From assembly GCA_002433065.1 (NCBI GenBank), contig DJHK01000001.1:62001-126000 (forward strand): DNA of 64,000 bases. Reading direction: 5' to 3'. The DNA comes from Chloroflexi bacterium UBA6622 (GTDB taxonomy: Bacteria > Chloroflexota > UBA11872). Made by a program: the position numbers and the translations under genes. The notes below the pieces were generated by a model. The model saw only the letters and a list, made by a program, of their open reading frames with translations, was not told where the DNA came from and made no database searches. Below are positions 44,003 to 52,891 of the stretch, one piece after another. How positions within the stretch are numbered: the first letter of the stretch is position 1; every line of letters begins with the position of its first letter.

Positions 44003-44219
44003 TGATAAAAAAACCAGTAGCTAAAGACATGCAGATAAAGACATTATGTCGAGCTAGGTGCCCACTATACGTCACAGATTGTATGTAGCTAGCAAAAATA
44101 AAGGGCGTTCAACTGATACATCGTAAAGACTGATAAAACGTTACGTATGTTCGGTCAGCCGCGCCCATCGAAGACACGATAGGCTTGAGCTGGTCAACCA
44201 AGTCAGTAGGGTCTCGACC

Positions 44220-45182
44220 TTGCGTGTCGCAATCATTGGGTATGGAGCTATCGGCCGTCTTGTGGGTAAAGCTCTACAAAACAACTCACCGTTCACTGTA
44301 ACTCGAGTTGTTGATCGGAATGCTGAAGCAGCTGAAGCTGGCGCTCGAGACATGAACATATCGGCCTGGAGTCAGGACCCAGCAGACGCTTTCAGATTTT
44401 CTGACGTTGACGCAGTTGTGATCGCCACTCCCCATGCCGACCATGCTGAATTAACCACGTCAGCTCTGTACCACCGGAAACATGTCTTCTTACAACCACC
44501 CGTTGCGCTTCGATCTCCAGAAGCGGCTCGAATCTTGGCGATGGCAAGACATTCAGGCCTAGTGGTAGCCATGGATTACTGGGCACGGGCTGCTCCAGCA
44601 ATAAGATTCGCCCGCGGGAAAATTCCCAGACCCACATTTATACAAATAGAAAGCATCGTCGATCCTCTAAAAAAGACGTGGGCAGGTGAGGCTGCCCATG
44701 GTGGCGTGCTTGCCTACACCGGCAACCACGCCCTTGATCTCGCATGCTACCTCGCAGCATCGAAGCCAATTCATGTTCAAGCCTCCGGCGGGAGACATAC
44801 TCGACGGTCTGGACTAGCCGACACTATCTCCGGCGCCATACGTTTTGCGAACGGATCTCTTGCCCGTGTGATCGTGGGAGAGTTCGGTCATAGCCAAACG
44901 TTTTCTAGTTGGCGGCTGCTAACTGCTGATGCCATCGGGACCGTGACCGCTACCGATAACCTACGCAAGGCTTCTTCCTTCGAAAACGGCCGATACACCT
45001 CCACTACTAAATGTGAGGGGCTTGCTCGTGACGACTCATTCACACGATCGCTCACTGCGTTTGCGAACGCAGTGGCCGGAAATGGGAGACCATTGGCTGA
45101 CATTACTGACGGAGCCAGAGCTGTTCAATTAGCAGATGCTATGTACGAAGCCTTGGTTTCTGGTAACCGCATCAAACTGTAG
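44220..45182 (+). CDS. GFO/IDH/MocA-family protein lacking the EKP lysine
   Basis: A 320-residue protein. The Rossmann loop is canonical (VAIIGYGAIGRLVGKAL), followed by AVVIATPHADHAEL and a C-terminal beta domain with NHALDLACYL. The conserved EKP motif, whose Lys is important in the family, reads QPP (residues 92-94, context HVFLQPPVAL). It may be non-catalytic or use a different mechanism. The start is TTG 44220. The 217-base gap upstream shows AT-rich sequence but no clear promoter. Confidence 0.78.
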   Translation: MRVAIIGYGAIGRLVGKALQNNSPFTVTRVVDRNAEAAEAGARDMNISAWSQDPADAFRFSDVDAVVIATPHADHAELTTSALYHRKHVFLQPPVALRSPEAARILAMARHSGLVVAMDYWARAAPAIRFARGKIPRPTFIQIESIVDPLKKTWAGEAAHGGVLAYTGNHALDLACYLAASKPIHVQASGGRHTRRSGLADTISGAIRFANGSLARVIVGEFGHSQTFSSWRLLTADAIGTVTATDNLRKASSFENGRYTSTTKCEGLARDDSFTRSLTAFANAVAGNGRPLADITDGARAVQLADAMYEALVSGNRIKL

Positions 45183-45218
45183 ATAGAGATTAGGTCGGCC
45201 AACCGAAATCCGTTAGCA

Positions 45219-46058
45219 TCAACCAGTTGTGGCGTTAGCCGCAGAAACCGATGCAACGTCACCACCAGCAAATCCGCAGAACGCTTCGTAATCAATTAGC
45301 TCAGTGATAGTCGGATCATCACCACAAACGGGACACGCAGGATCTCTTCTAAGCTTTAGCTCCCTAAACTCCATATGTAACGCATCAATTACCAAGAGCC
45401 TACCAACCAAGGTTGAACCGACGCCCACCACAAGCTTGGAGACTTCAGTAGCTTGAATTAGTCCCACCAATCCAGGAAGAACCCCAAGCACACCGGCTTC
45501 TGAACAACTTGGTGCCATCTCCGGAGGGGGAGGGGCCGGATACAGGCATCTGTAACACCCCTGGCCAGGCTCGAACACAGTAGCCATGCCCTCAAAGCGA
45601 AGCACACTTCCATCAACCAACGGCCGTCTTAAGAAGTATGCAGCATCGTTAATCAAATATCTCGTTGGAAAGTTGTCGCAGCCATTCACAACTACGTCGT
45701 ACGACCGAATGACATCCAACGCGTTTTCGGACGTTAACGCCACATCGTGCCGAACCACTGTGACGTCCGGATTAAGACTTGTCAGCGTACGTTCTGCCGA
45801 CTCCGTCTTCGCCATCCCAACCCGATCGTCTTGGTGAAGAATCTGTCGCTGCAAGTTCGATCGATCCACCGTATCGAAATCCACGATGCCAAGCGTGCCA
45901 ACACCAGCTGCCGCAAGGTAGTACAGAACAGGAGAGCCCAGACCACCGGCGCCGACAACCAAAACCTTGGCATCAAGAAGCTTGGCCTGCCCAACAGCAC
46001 CGACCTCAGGAAGCAACATATGTCGGCTATAACGCTGAACTTGCTCAACAGTAAACAC
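45219..46058 (-). CDS. MoeB/ThiF-family E1-like adenylyltransferase
   Basis: A 279-residue protein: RYSRHMLLPEVGAVGQAKL, the ATP loop VLVVGAGGLGSPVLYYLAAAGVG, then DFDTVDRSNLQRQ. Two zinc CxxC motifs (CYRCLYPAPP, CPVCGDDP) and NGCDNFPTRYLIND follow. It adenylates the C-terminal glycine of a ThiS/MoaD-like sulfur carrier. No carrier gene is visible nearby, but a rhodanese domain protein is encoded 26 bases upstream on the same strand, the usual sulfur donor. The start is GTG with GGGAGGA 5 bases upstream. Confidence 0.9.
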   Translation of the reverse strand: MFTVEQVQRYSRHMLLPEVGAVGQAKLLDAKVLVVGAGGLGSPVLYYLAAAGVGTLGIVDFDTVDRSNLQRQILHQDDRVGMAKTESAERTLTSLNPDVTVVRHDVALTSENALDVIRSYDVVVNGCDNFPTRYLINDAAYFLRRPLVDGSVLRFEGMATVFEPGQGCYRCLYPAPPPPEMAPSCSEAGVLGVLPGLVGLIQATEVSKLVVGVGSTLVGRLLVIDALHMEFRELKLRRDPACPVCGDDPTITELIDYEAFCGFAGGDVASVSAANATTG

Positions 46059-46084
46059 AGAGGTCCTCCCTTGAACCAGTATCT

Positions 46085-46426
46085 TTAATGGTCTGCCGGT
46101 GGATCTTCGGTGTCATAGCCAGCCTCAGCCCACGCAGTCATACCGCCTTGCATGTTGTAGGCATCAACCACATTCATCGCCTTAGCCATCTGGGTAGCCA
46201 CACCACTTGTCTGACCAATGTTGCATATAAACAGAACAGGTTTACCTGTGGGAATTACAGTCGCCGGTTGCGCCAAGATCTCCTCAAGCGGAACATATTC
46301 AGCACCCGGCATCGCGGGCGCCTGGAACTGGCTTCTAACGTCCACAACACGAACCTCGCCGCTATCAATCATCTCCTTAGCCTTGTGAACATCAACCTCA
46401 AAATCAGGTGCGTCTGGCAAAGCCAT
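46085..46426 (-). CDS. Rhodanese-like domain protein
   Basis: A 113-residue single rhodanese domain: VRVVDVRSQFQAPAMPGAEYVPL, the active-site Cys in LFICNIGQTSG and a GGMTAWAEAGYD C-terminus. The six-residue loop after Cys (NIGQTS) is the persulfide-binding type. It probably supplies sulfur to the MoeB/ThiF-like protein encoded just downstream. Confidence 0.9.
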   Translation of the reverse strand: MALPDAPDFEVDVHKAKEMIDSGEVRVVDVRSQFQAPAMPGAEYVPLEEILAQPATVIPTGKPVLFICNIGQTSGVATQMAKAMNVVDAYNMQGGMTAWAEAGYDTEDPPADH

Positions 46427-46589
46427 TGTCGGCTTATCCCATCATCAAAGTGCTAATGATTAAGCATCCCGCTACAGTCGGCGCGCGTCAATGGCCAATA
46501 TTGATTTTCTTGTTTCGGCCCATGGTTTATTCAGAAATCACCTCACCGACGCTATGATCCGCCCTAGTACCTAACAAACGGCTATCTTT

Positions 46590-48062
46590 GTGGAACACAC
46601 CGAATTCGCCGCGCGCATCGAGAACCTTCGTGAAGGTCTGGTCAAAACCATGTTCGTGCCCGAACACAGCACCGACCAGATCATTGATCATCTTGTAATC
46701 CGTGAGAACCAAATACTCACTGAGCAAGTTTCCTATGGACCGAGGCCAATCCTATGCCTTGTCGGACCACAAGGTGTAGGGAAGTCGCGACTCGCCAAAT
46801 ATATTGGTACGCATCTTGGGCGAGACGTTCAAACCGCGGAACTCGGCCGCCTCACATCGCCTGATGAACTGTTTGGTAGTGCCGATCGTCCTGGAATCAT
46901 CAAGCAAGCCGTCAGTCAACTCCACAACACCTCCGGTGCACTAGTGCTACAGAATGTCGATGCTCTTGAAGAGGACTGGAGACCTTCGCCAACCACCTTT
47001 TTACAGAAATTAAGTCAGCTTCAAACGCTCGAAAAATTTGATGATGGCTCTTCAAATAATCCGATTGATCTGTCACAGGTCCTCTTCATAGCCACCGGGA
47101 GATGGCTATCAGAATCTACGCATGGGAGGACACTCGAATATCTTGACGTAGTCGAAATTAATGGCCACTTGGATGACGACAAAATCAAAATCGCCCGCGA
47201 CACACTGCTCCCATCTATCCTGCAGGAATACTGTTTCTCACCTGAAGCGGTTCGGCTGGACGAAGACACAATCGGAACTTTGATCCGCAGTTACACAGAA
47301 GAACCCGGCACCGTTACGCTCGAGCAACTGCTCAGGCTTATCGTCCAGAGGTCCATTACGAAAGAGCTTCCCATCAGGCCGGAAGTCCCCATTTTGGTCA
47401 CTGTTGAGGAGGTCGCAAAGATCATCGGCCGACCACGTTCGCGTTCGGGGTCTCGTCGGCGTCGTCGAGATGTGCCCGGTCTCACCTTTGGATCAGTAGT
47501 AACACCAACGGGAGGCCTGCTAGATGACATCGAAGCCGTCCAAATGCCTGGAACTGGAAAGATCAGGGTCTTCGAAAATTGGGGGGGGCAGATCCCTTCC
47601 AGCACCCGCCTTAAGTCCGATCACCGAACTGTGTGGGGATCATATGAACAGCCGTATGAGGTCCTTGAGTCATATATCAGGTCCCACTTGTCAGACCTTG
47701 GTATCTCAACTAGGTCACTCGAAGAATTCGATGTCCACATCTCAGTACCAAGCAATCCGCAGCCTCAAGATGTTGGCTCCCTCGCCATCGCAGCCACGAT
47801 AGCGACAGCCTCGGTCCTTCTCGACCGAGCGGTGGACACCGAGGTTCTTGCCATCGGTGGAATGACCGGCCATGGTCGAATTCTTAGGACCTATGGGACC
47901 GGAGCAAAGATACTTGCCGCGCATAGGGGAGGTATTCGTCGAATCCTGCTGCCTCGGGAGAATGAGCATGAACTGAGAAACATCCCTGAAGTTCTACACG
48001 ATGCAATCACATTTATTCCGGTGGATGATGTTGGCCAAGCTATAGCAGTAGCCCTCCGATAG
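46590..48062 (+). CDS. Lon-derived protein: inactive-looking AAA+ module with an intact Ser-Lys protease dyad
   Basis: A 490-residue protein that aligns by eye with Lon from just before the AAA+ module to the C-terminus but lacks the roughly 300-residue Lon N-domain. Walker A is kept (GPQGVGKS, 59-66). Walker B Asp-Glu reads Gln121-Asn122, sensor 1 Asn is Arg171, the arginine finger aligns with Tyr184 and sensor 2 Arg with Val242. A basic linker (SRSGSRRRRR) leads to the protease domain, where PQDVGSLA puts Ser397 at the catalytic serine. Lys440 follows 43 residues later in YGTGAKILAAHRGG, the same spacing as E. coli Lon S679/K722. Probably an ATP-binding, non-hydrolysing protease. GTG start. 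Confidence 0.78.
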   Translation: MEHTEFAARIENLREGLVKTMFVPEHSTDQIIDHLVIRENQILTEQVSYGPRPILCLVGPQGVGKSRLAKYIGTHLGRDVQTAELGRLTSPDELFGSADRPGIIKQAVSQLHNTSGALVLQNVDALEEDWRPSPTTFLQKLSQLQTLEKFDDGSSNNPIDLSQVLFIATGRWLSESTHGRTLEYLDVVEINGHLDDDKIKIARDTLLPSILQEYCFSPEAVRLDEDTIGTLIRSYTEEPGTVTLEQLLRLIVQRSITKELPIRPEVPILVTVEEVAKIIGRPRSRSGSRRRRRDVPGLTFGSVVTPTGGLLDDIEAVQMPGTGKIRVFENWGGQIPSSTRLKSDHRTVWGSYEQPYEVLESYIRSHLSDLGISTRSLEEFDVHISVPSNPQPQDVGSLAIAATIATASVLLDRAVDTEVLAIGGMTGHGRILRTYGTGAKILAAHRGGIRRILLPRENEHELRNIPEVLHDAITFIPVDDVGQAIAVALR

Positions 48063-48098
48063 ATTTTTGCGTTATCTGAATCCCAGACTAGGGAAACA

Positions 48099-48980
48099 CT
48101 ACCCAGCGAATTCGTTAGGCATCTGTCCCGTCACCCCAGGCGTGAACCTATATAGGCTGCCAGCATCCGGCTCGGCGGCTTCAGATATTCCTCGTGCAGC
48201 CGTCGTGACATAAAGATCCTCCAAACCCGACCCACCAAACCCACAACTTGACGTCTGGCTCACCGGGAACCGAAACACCTCACGAGGCGTACCGTCTGGC
48301 GCATAGCAGGCAATACGTGCACCTCCCCACATAGCAACCCACAGGTCTCCCTGCGCGTCAACGGTCATTCCGTCAGGCAAACCTATAGCAGCGTCCACCT
48401 CAATCAACGTCCTTCGGTTTTGAACTGAGCCCGTATCAAGATCAAAATCAAACACATCCACCGTCTGACTACGCGAATCAATGAAGTACATCAAGCAATC
48501 ATCGGGGCTCCAATCAATCCCATTCGAAATTGATACCCCCTCAACCATCTGCACCACCTGCAAATCGGGATCGAGGCGATAGAGAGAGCCCAGACCAGAA
48601 GGCCCCGCCTCGTCGTAAGCCATCGTGCCAGCCCAAAACCGACCACGTCGGTCGCATTTACCGTCGTTCATACGCATAGCCGTGTTGTCATGCTCAACCC
48701 CGACCAGAAGCGACTGGGTACCATCAAGATCCAGGCCACGAAATCCATCTTCCGCGGCGAGCACCAATCCGCCACTGGCCCGAACGGCCACCGCTCCAAC
48801 GTGAACGCCCGTCTGTATTGTGGTGTTTTGGCCTGTAGCCGGATCATACCGATGAATCGCAGAACCAGTGATATCCACCCAAACAAGAGTTTGGGTCTTT
48901 GGATCCCAAATTGGCCCCTCACCAACTTCAGCACGCATCTTGACAACAAGTTCAGGAACTTCAGGTTTCATGCATCGCAT
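48099..48980 (-). CDS. SMP-30/gluconolactonase-family lactonase
   Basis: A 293-residue six-bladed propeller. The metal-binding Glu is in EVGEGPIWDPKTQTLVWVDI, and NDGKCDRRGRFWAGTM carries the Asn and Asp ligands. SNGIDWSPDD and YFIDSR follow, and IGLPDGMTVDAQGDLWVAMWGG is the fourth block. Hydrolyses sugar lactones or related esters. ATG 48980 is used; ATG 48971 three codons later is an alternative. The gene is alone on the minus strand between the Lon-like gene and enolase. Confidence 0.9.
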   Translation of the reverse strand: MRCMKPEVPELVVKMRAEVGEGPIWDPKTQTLVWVDITGSAIHRYDPATGQNTTIQTGVHVGAVAVRASGGLVLAAEDGFRGLDLDGTQSLLVGVEHDNTAMRMNDGKCDRRGRFWAGTMAYDEAGPSGLGSLYRLDPDLQVVQMVEGVSISNGIDWSPDDCLMYFIDSRSQTVDVFDFDLDTGSVQNRRTLIEVDAAIGLPDGMTVDAQGDLWVAMWGGARIACYAPDGTPREVFRFPVSQTSSCGFGGSGLEDLYVTTAARGISEAAEPDAGSLYRFTPGVTGQMPNEFAG

Positions 48981-49147
48981 CCATGGAAATGCCCTGTTGC
49001 CTACATTCTAAATACCTACAGGCCTAGATCGATCGCTACCAAGCCCTACGCTTACACATCCAGCACCTAGAAACCGCCACCAGGGAGCTCTCGCTCGTAT
49101 ACTTCGGGTCCATCCCCGTCTTGCTCCCCTTAATTCGGAGTCCTTTT

Positions 49148-50446
49148 GTGACCTTAATATCCAGAGTTGCCGCCCGCGAAGTTCTCGACTCACGTGGGAA
49201 CCCAACAGTTGAGGTCGAAGTCGCCCTTGATAGCGGTGGTTTCGGGCGTGCCATCGTTCCTTCTGGGGCATCTACCGGCGAGCATGAAGCCCATGAGCTT
49301 CGAGACCAGGATGCAAACCGATATCGAGGCCGAGGCGTCCTTTCCGCCGTATCTAATGTGACCGAGACCATCGCGCTTGAAGTCGAGGGCGAAGACGCCA
49401 CAAACCAAGCAGCCATTGATGCCCGGCTGCTCGCGCTTGACGGTACCCCTAACAAGACCTCCCTAGGTGCCAACGCCATCCTCGGTGTGTCGTTAGCAAT
49501 TGCCCGCGCGGCCGCAGATGGTGTCGGGCTTCCTCTTTACCGATACATCGGTGGACCTGGTGCTACGACTCTCCCAGTACCCATGTTCAACATCATGAAC
49601 GGCGGACGTCACGCCTCGGGAAGCACCGATTTCCAAGAATTCATGGTGATGCCGGTAACAGCTGGAACATTTGCTGAATCGCTCCGGATTGCCGTTGAGA
49701 TCTACCACCAACTCCATGATGTGCTCACTGATGCTGGGCATGGCACGACGGTGGGTGACGAAGGTGGCTTCGCTCCGAGTCTCGGATCAAACGCCGTTGC
49801 CTTTGAAGTCATTCTGGAGGCAATTAACCGCGCTGGTTATGTCCCGGGAAAAGACGTCTACCTTGCAATTGACGCTGCGGCCTCTGAGCTCATGAACGAT
49901 GCTGGTGACTATGTGCTTGCACAGGAAGACCGGACTCTAACAACATCTGAATTGATTGAACTCTGGAGCGAATGGGCTGATCGATTTCCAATCATCTCGA
50001 TCGAGGATGGTCTTGGGGAGAACGACTGGGATGGATGGAGCGCCTTGACCGAAGCTATAGGGGACAAGGTTCAATTAGTCGGTGACGACTTACTGGTCAC
50101 CAACACAAACCGACTGCGAGAAGCGATTGCTCGGCAGGCAGGCAATTCAATATTGATCAAAGTCAACCAGATCGGGTCATTGACCGAAACACTAGAAGCC
50201 ATCGATATGGCCCATCGTGCCGGCTTTACGTCCGTGATTTCCCATCGATCCGGAGAAACCGAGGACACAACAATTGCGGATCTGGCAGTCGCGACTAATG
50301 CTGGCCAGATCAAGACCGGTGCTCCAGCGCGCACAGATCGAGTAGCTAAGTACAATCAACTTCTCCGGATCGAAGACGATCTCGGCGAAGCTGGCCGATA
50401 TGCCGGCTCGCGCGCATTCACTCAGATTAAGCGGATCTGGACGTGA
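49148..50446 (+). CDS. eno: Enolase
   Basis: Interconverts 2-phosphoglycerate and phosphoenolpyruvate. The 432-residue protein has AREVLDSRGNPTVEVEV, GASTGEHEA, NGGRHASGSTDFQEFM, VGDEGGFAP, SIEDGLGENDWDGW, ILIKVNQIGSLTET (catalytic Lys) and VISHRSGETED. GTG 49148 with GGAG seven bases upstream is chosen; an ATG-initiated form would add nine residues not typical of the family. The larB start overlaps its stop, an unusual partnership. Confidence 0.96.
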   Translation: MTLISRVAAREVLDSRGNPTVEVEVALDSGGFGRAIVPSGASTGEHEAHELRDQDANRYRGRGVLSAVSNVTETIALEVEGEDATNQAAIDARLLALDGTPNKTSLGANAILGVSLAIARAAADGVGLPLYRYIGGPGATTLPVPMFNIMNGGRHASGSTDFQEFMVMPVTAGTFAESLRIAVEIYHQLHDVLTDAGHGTTVGDEGGFAPSLGSNAVAFEVILEAINRAGYVPGKDVYLAIDAAASELMNDAGDYVLAQEDRTLTTSELIELWSEWADRFPIISIEDGLGENDWDGWSALTEAIGDKVQLVGDDLLVTNTNRLREAIARQAGNSILIKVNQIGSLTETLEAIDMAHRAGFTSVISHRSGETEDTTIADLAVATNAGQIKTGAPARTDRVAKYNQLLRIEDDLGEAGRYAGSRAFTQIKRIWT

Positions 50447-51198
50447 CACCGGCCGAGTTACGCACACTCCTTGCCAAGGTTGCCTCGGGTGAACTCTCGT
50501 CCGAACAGGCGTTCGAAAAGCTCCGAGGGTTTCCGTCCGACGACCTTGGGTTTGCCCGCCTCGACACCCACCGGGAGATCCGAACGGGAATTCCCGAGGT
50601 CGTTTATGGATCGGGGAAAACCGCTGAACAAGTCGTCGGGATTGCCCAACGTCTTGTCGAACGTGGGGCCCCCCTGATTGCAACCCGAATCGCACCGGAA
50701 GTCGCAACGGAAGTAACCGCGCTACTGCCCACGGTGCAATACCACCCAGAAGCACGCATGCTCACAGCAAAGGGTCATGAGCCGCCCACGGTCCATGGTC
50801 ATATCGCCGTTGTAGCTGCCGGAACGTCTGACCTTCCTGTCGCTGAAGAAGCGGCTGTCACTGCGGAAGCACTTGATGCACACGTCGAACGAATAAACGA
50901 TGTAGGCGTAGCGGCCTTACATCGAATCCTAGACAGTCGACCATCGCTTGATCGAGCCGATGCAATCGTTGTAGTCGCCGGCATGGAGGGTGCGTTGCCA
51001 AGTGTCGTAGGAGGCTTGACGGACCGTCCAGTGATTGCCGTACCCACCAGCATCGGATATGGCGCAGCCTTTCAAGGACTTGCAGCGCTACTCGGCATGC
51101 TTACGAGTTGTGCCCCCGGGGTATCCGTCGTCAACATCGACAACGGATTTGGCGCAGCCGTCCAAGCCGTACTAATTGCTCGAAGAATAGCTTCGTGA
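50443..51198 (+). CDS. larB: Nickel-pincer cofactor biosynthesis protein LarB
   Basis: A 251-residue carboxylase of nicotinate adenine dinucleotide, the first step to the nickel-pincer nucleotide used by lactate racemase and relatives. The N-terminal LARLDTHREIRTGIPEVVYG-type block and the C-terminal PurE-like domain (VVVAGMEGALPSVVGGL, PTSIGYGAAFQGLAALLGMLTSC) match the family. GTG 50443 overlaps the enolase stop (GTGA), and larC overlaps its own stop likewise. Confidence 0.92.
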   Translation: MTPAELRTLLAKVASGELSSEQAFEKLRGFPSDDLGFARLDTHREIRTGIPEVVYGSGKTAEQVVGIAQRLVERGAPLIATRIAPEVATEVTALLPTVQYHPEARMLTAKGHEPPTVHGHIAVVAAGTSDLPVAEEAAVTAEALDAHVERINDVGVAALHRILDSRPSLDRADAIVVVAGMEGALPSVVGGLTDRPVIAVPTSIGYGAAFQGLAALLGMLTSCAPGVSVVNIDNGFGAAVQAVLIARRIAS

Positions 51199-52400
51199 AT
51201 ATTGCACACTTCGATTGCCACGCCGGCGCGAGCGGAAACATGGTGCTCGGCGCATTATTGGACGCGGGCCTAAACAAAGAACATCTTCTGACCGAATTAC
51301 GAAAATTGGATCTTCCACCGTGGGAAATGGTCGACGAACGAACCACCCGAGGCCCGTTATCCGCACGTTTTGTTGACTTCAAGATCGAAGGCCAAACAGG
51401 CCATCACTTCTACCGAGGAATCGACAAAACCATCGCTTCCGCAGACCTCCGAACAAATGTAAGGACCGCTTCTCGCGAGCTATTTCGACGTCTTGCCGAA
51501 GCGGAGGCTGCCGTCCACGGAACAACGGTAAACGAGGTGGAATTCCATGAAGTCGGTGCTGCAGATGCAGTGCTCGACATCGTCGGGGCCATGGTCGCAA
51601 TCGACTTACTAAGCATCGATTCGGTCACAGTCTCGCCCATTAATACGGGCAGTGGTACCGTCATGACCGCCCATGGGCGTCTTCCGATCCCAGCGCCTGC
51701 TACTGCCCGCCTCCTCGCTGAATCAGACGCCATCTCGTACGGTTCAAAAACAGAGTTCGAGTTGTTGACCCCAACCGGGGCGGCCGTTCTCACTCAACTC
51801 GCGTCAGAATACGGACCCCACCCTCATATGAGGGTGCATAGCATTGGCTATGGAGCCGGATCTGCCGATCTTCCTATTCCTAATGTGCTCCGGGTTGTAA
51901 TGGGTCATTCCGAGTCAAACCCCAATAGCGACACTGCAATCGTTATCGAAGCCAACATCGACGATATGAATCCGGAGATCTACCCCTATGTGGCTGAACG
52001 CTTGTTTCGAGCGGCGGCGTTGGATGTTTGGACCACGCCTATCGTGATGAAAGAAGGTCGCCCAGCAACACAATTAAGCATTCTTTGCCAGCCGGATAAC
52101 ACCGACGAACTCACCAAGATAGTTCTATCCGAAACAACAACCCTTGGACTACGAACTCAAAAGGTGGACCGAACCATCTTGAAACGAGAAATCATCGCTG
52201 TTGAAACCCAATTTGGCATGATCAACGTTAAGGTTTCCTACCTCGACGATTCCGTCCGTGACGTTGCTCCTGAAGCTTCCGACTGCAAACGCCTAGCCAT
52301 CCAACACGCCGTAGCTTGGCGCGAGGTGTACGATGCAGCCCGAAGTGCCGGTTTTTCCCTCGCTCCCACAACTTCTCCTTCGATTGGAACAAGTTCATGA
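51195..52400 (+). CDS. larC: Nickel insertion protein LarC (single reading frame)
   Basis: Inserts Ni into the pincer cofactor made by LarB and LarE. The 401-residue product shows FDCHAGASGNMVLGALLDAG, EFHEVGAADAVLDIVGA, HGRLPIPAPAT, LTPTGAA and the C-terminal EANIDDMNPEIYPYVAERLF block. In Lactobacillus the gene is read through a programmed frameshift; here it is one uninterrupted frame. GTG 51195 overlaps larB by four bases. No larA or larE is in the window, so the apoenzyme must be elsewhere. Confidence 0.92.
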   Translation: MNIAHFDCHAGASGNMVLGALLDAGLNKEHLLTELRKLDLPPWEMVDERTTRGPLSARFVDFKIEGQTGHHFYRGIDKTIASADLRTNVRTASRELFRRLAEAEAAVHGTTVNEVEFHEVGAADAVLDIVGAMVAIDLLSIDSVTVSPINTGSGTVMTAHGRLPIPAPATARLLAESDAISYGSKTEFELLTPTGAAVLTQLASEYGPHPHMRVHSIGYGAGSADLPIPNVLRVVMGHSESNPNSDTAIVIEANIDDMNPEIYPYVAERLFRAAALDVWTTPIVMKEGRPATQLSILCQPDNTDELTKIVLSETTTLGLRTQKVDRTILKREIIAVETQFGMINVKVSYLDDSVRDVAPEASDCKRLAIQHAVAWREVYDAARSAGFSLAPTTSPSIGTSS

Positions 52401-52870
52401 CAGTTCGTAAAAACAGCCTGACTCGGGCCGTCCAGAATGAAATTGTTGAAGTTGCTAACACAGCTGTCGGAAACGTTCGCGCTGATCAGGTAACCGCACG
52501 TCGAAGCACTATAAGACGTGCAGAGACTGACCATTTACGAGCAAAGCAGTCAGCAATAATGATGGGAAGAAGTAAAAATCTTCATACTTCCCATACAGCT
52601 CTCGGCGCTTCAGCCACAGGACAAAGTAACGTAAGGTCGAGCGCGGTCGGAATAAACATTAGTGGGAATGCCAAGCTCGACACGGTTGCAGCTAACTGGG
52701 TAATCGCTGGAAACGTCCAGGCAAACCGCCTCCTCAGTCTCGCCGTGATCGGAGGCAATGTTTCGGGAAATGTTCGGAGCCTTCTCGGCACTCGATCGGC
52801 TATTGCCTTTGGCATTGCGCTAGGTGCTTCATCACTCATCGTCCGACTACTAGGTCGATTCCTTCGTTAA
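52397..52870 (+). CDS. Repetitive, probably beta-helical protein with a hydrophobic C-terminus
   Basis: A 157-residue protein whose middle (about 20-130) is a run of short units rich in Ala, Val, Asn, Ser and Gly with a hydrophobic residue about every six positions. Examples are VGNVRADQ, SSAVGINISGN and VIGGNVSGNV. This resembles bactofilin or other right-handed beta-helix folds. Residues 133-157 form a hydrophobic tail ending in Arg (ALGASSLIVRLLGRF), a likely membrane or assembly anchor. ATG 52397 overlaps the larC stop (ATGA), so it is translated with larBC, but no link to nickel chemistry is known to me. Confidence 0.62.
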   Translation: MTVRKNSLTRAVQNEIVEVANTAVGNVRADQVTARRSTIRRAETDHLRAKQSAIMMGRSKNLHTSHTALGASATGQSNVRSSAVGINISGNAKLDTVAANWVIAGNVQANRLLSLAVIGGNVSGNVRSLLGTRSAIAFGIALGASSLIVRLLGRFLR

Positions 52871-52891
52871 TGACACACCGTTAATTCGAAA

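Noticed and set aside
44003..44219. A hidden small gene or RNA in the 217-base gap
   Set aside because: The stretch is AT-rich, has no frame with a ribosome site and no stable fold evident by eye.
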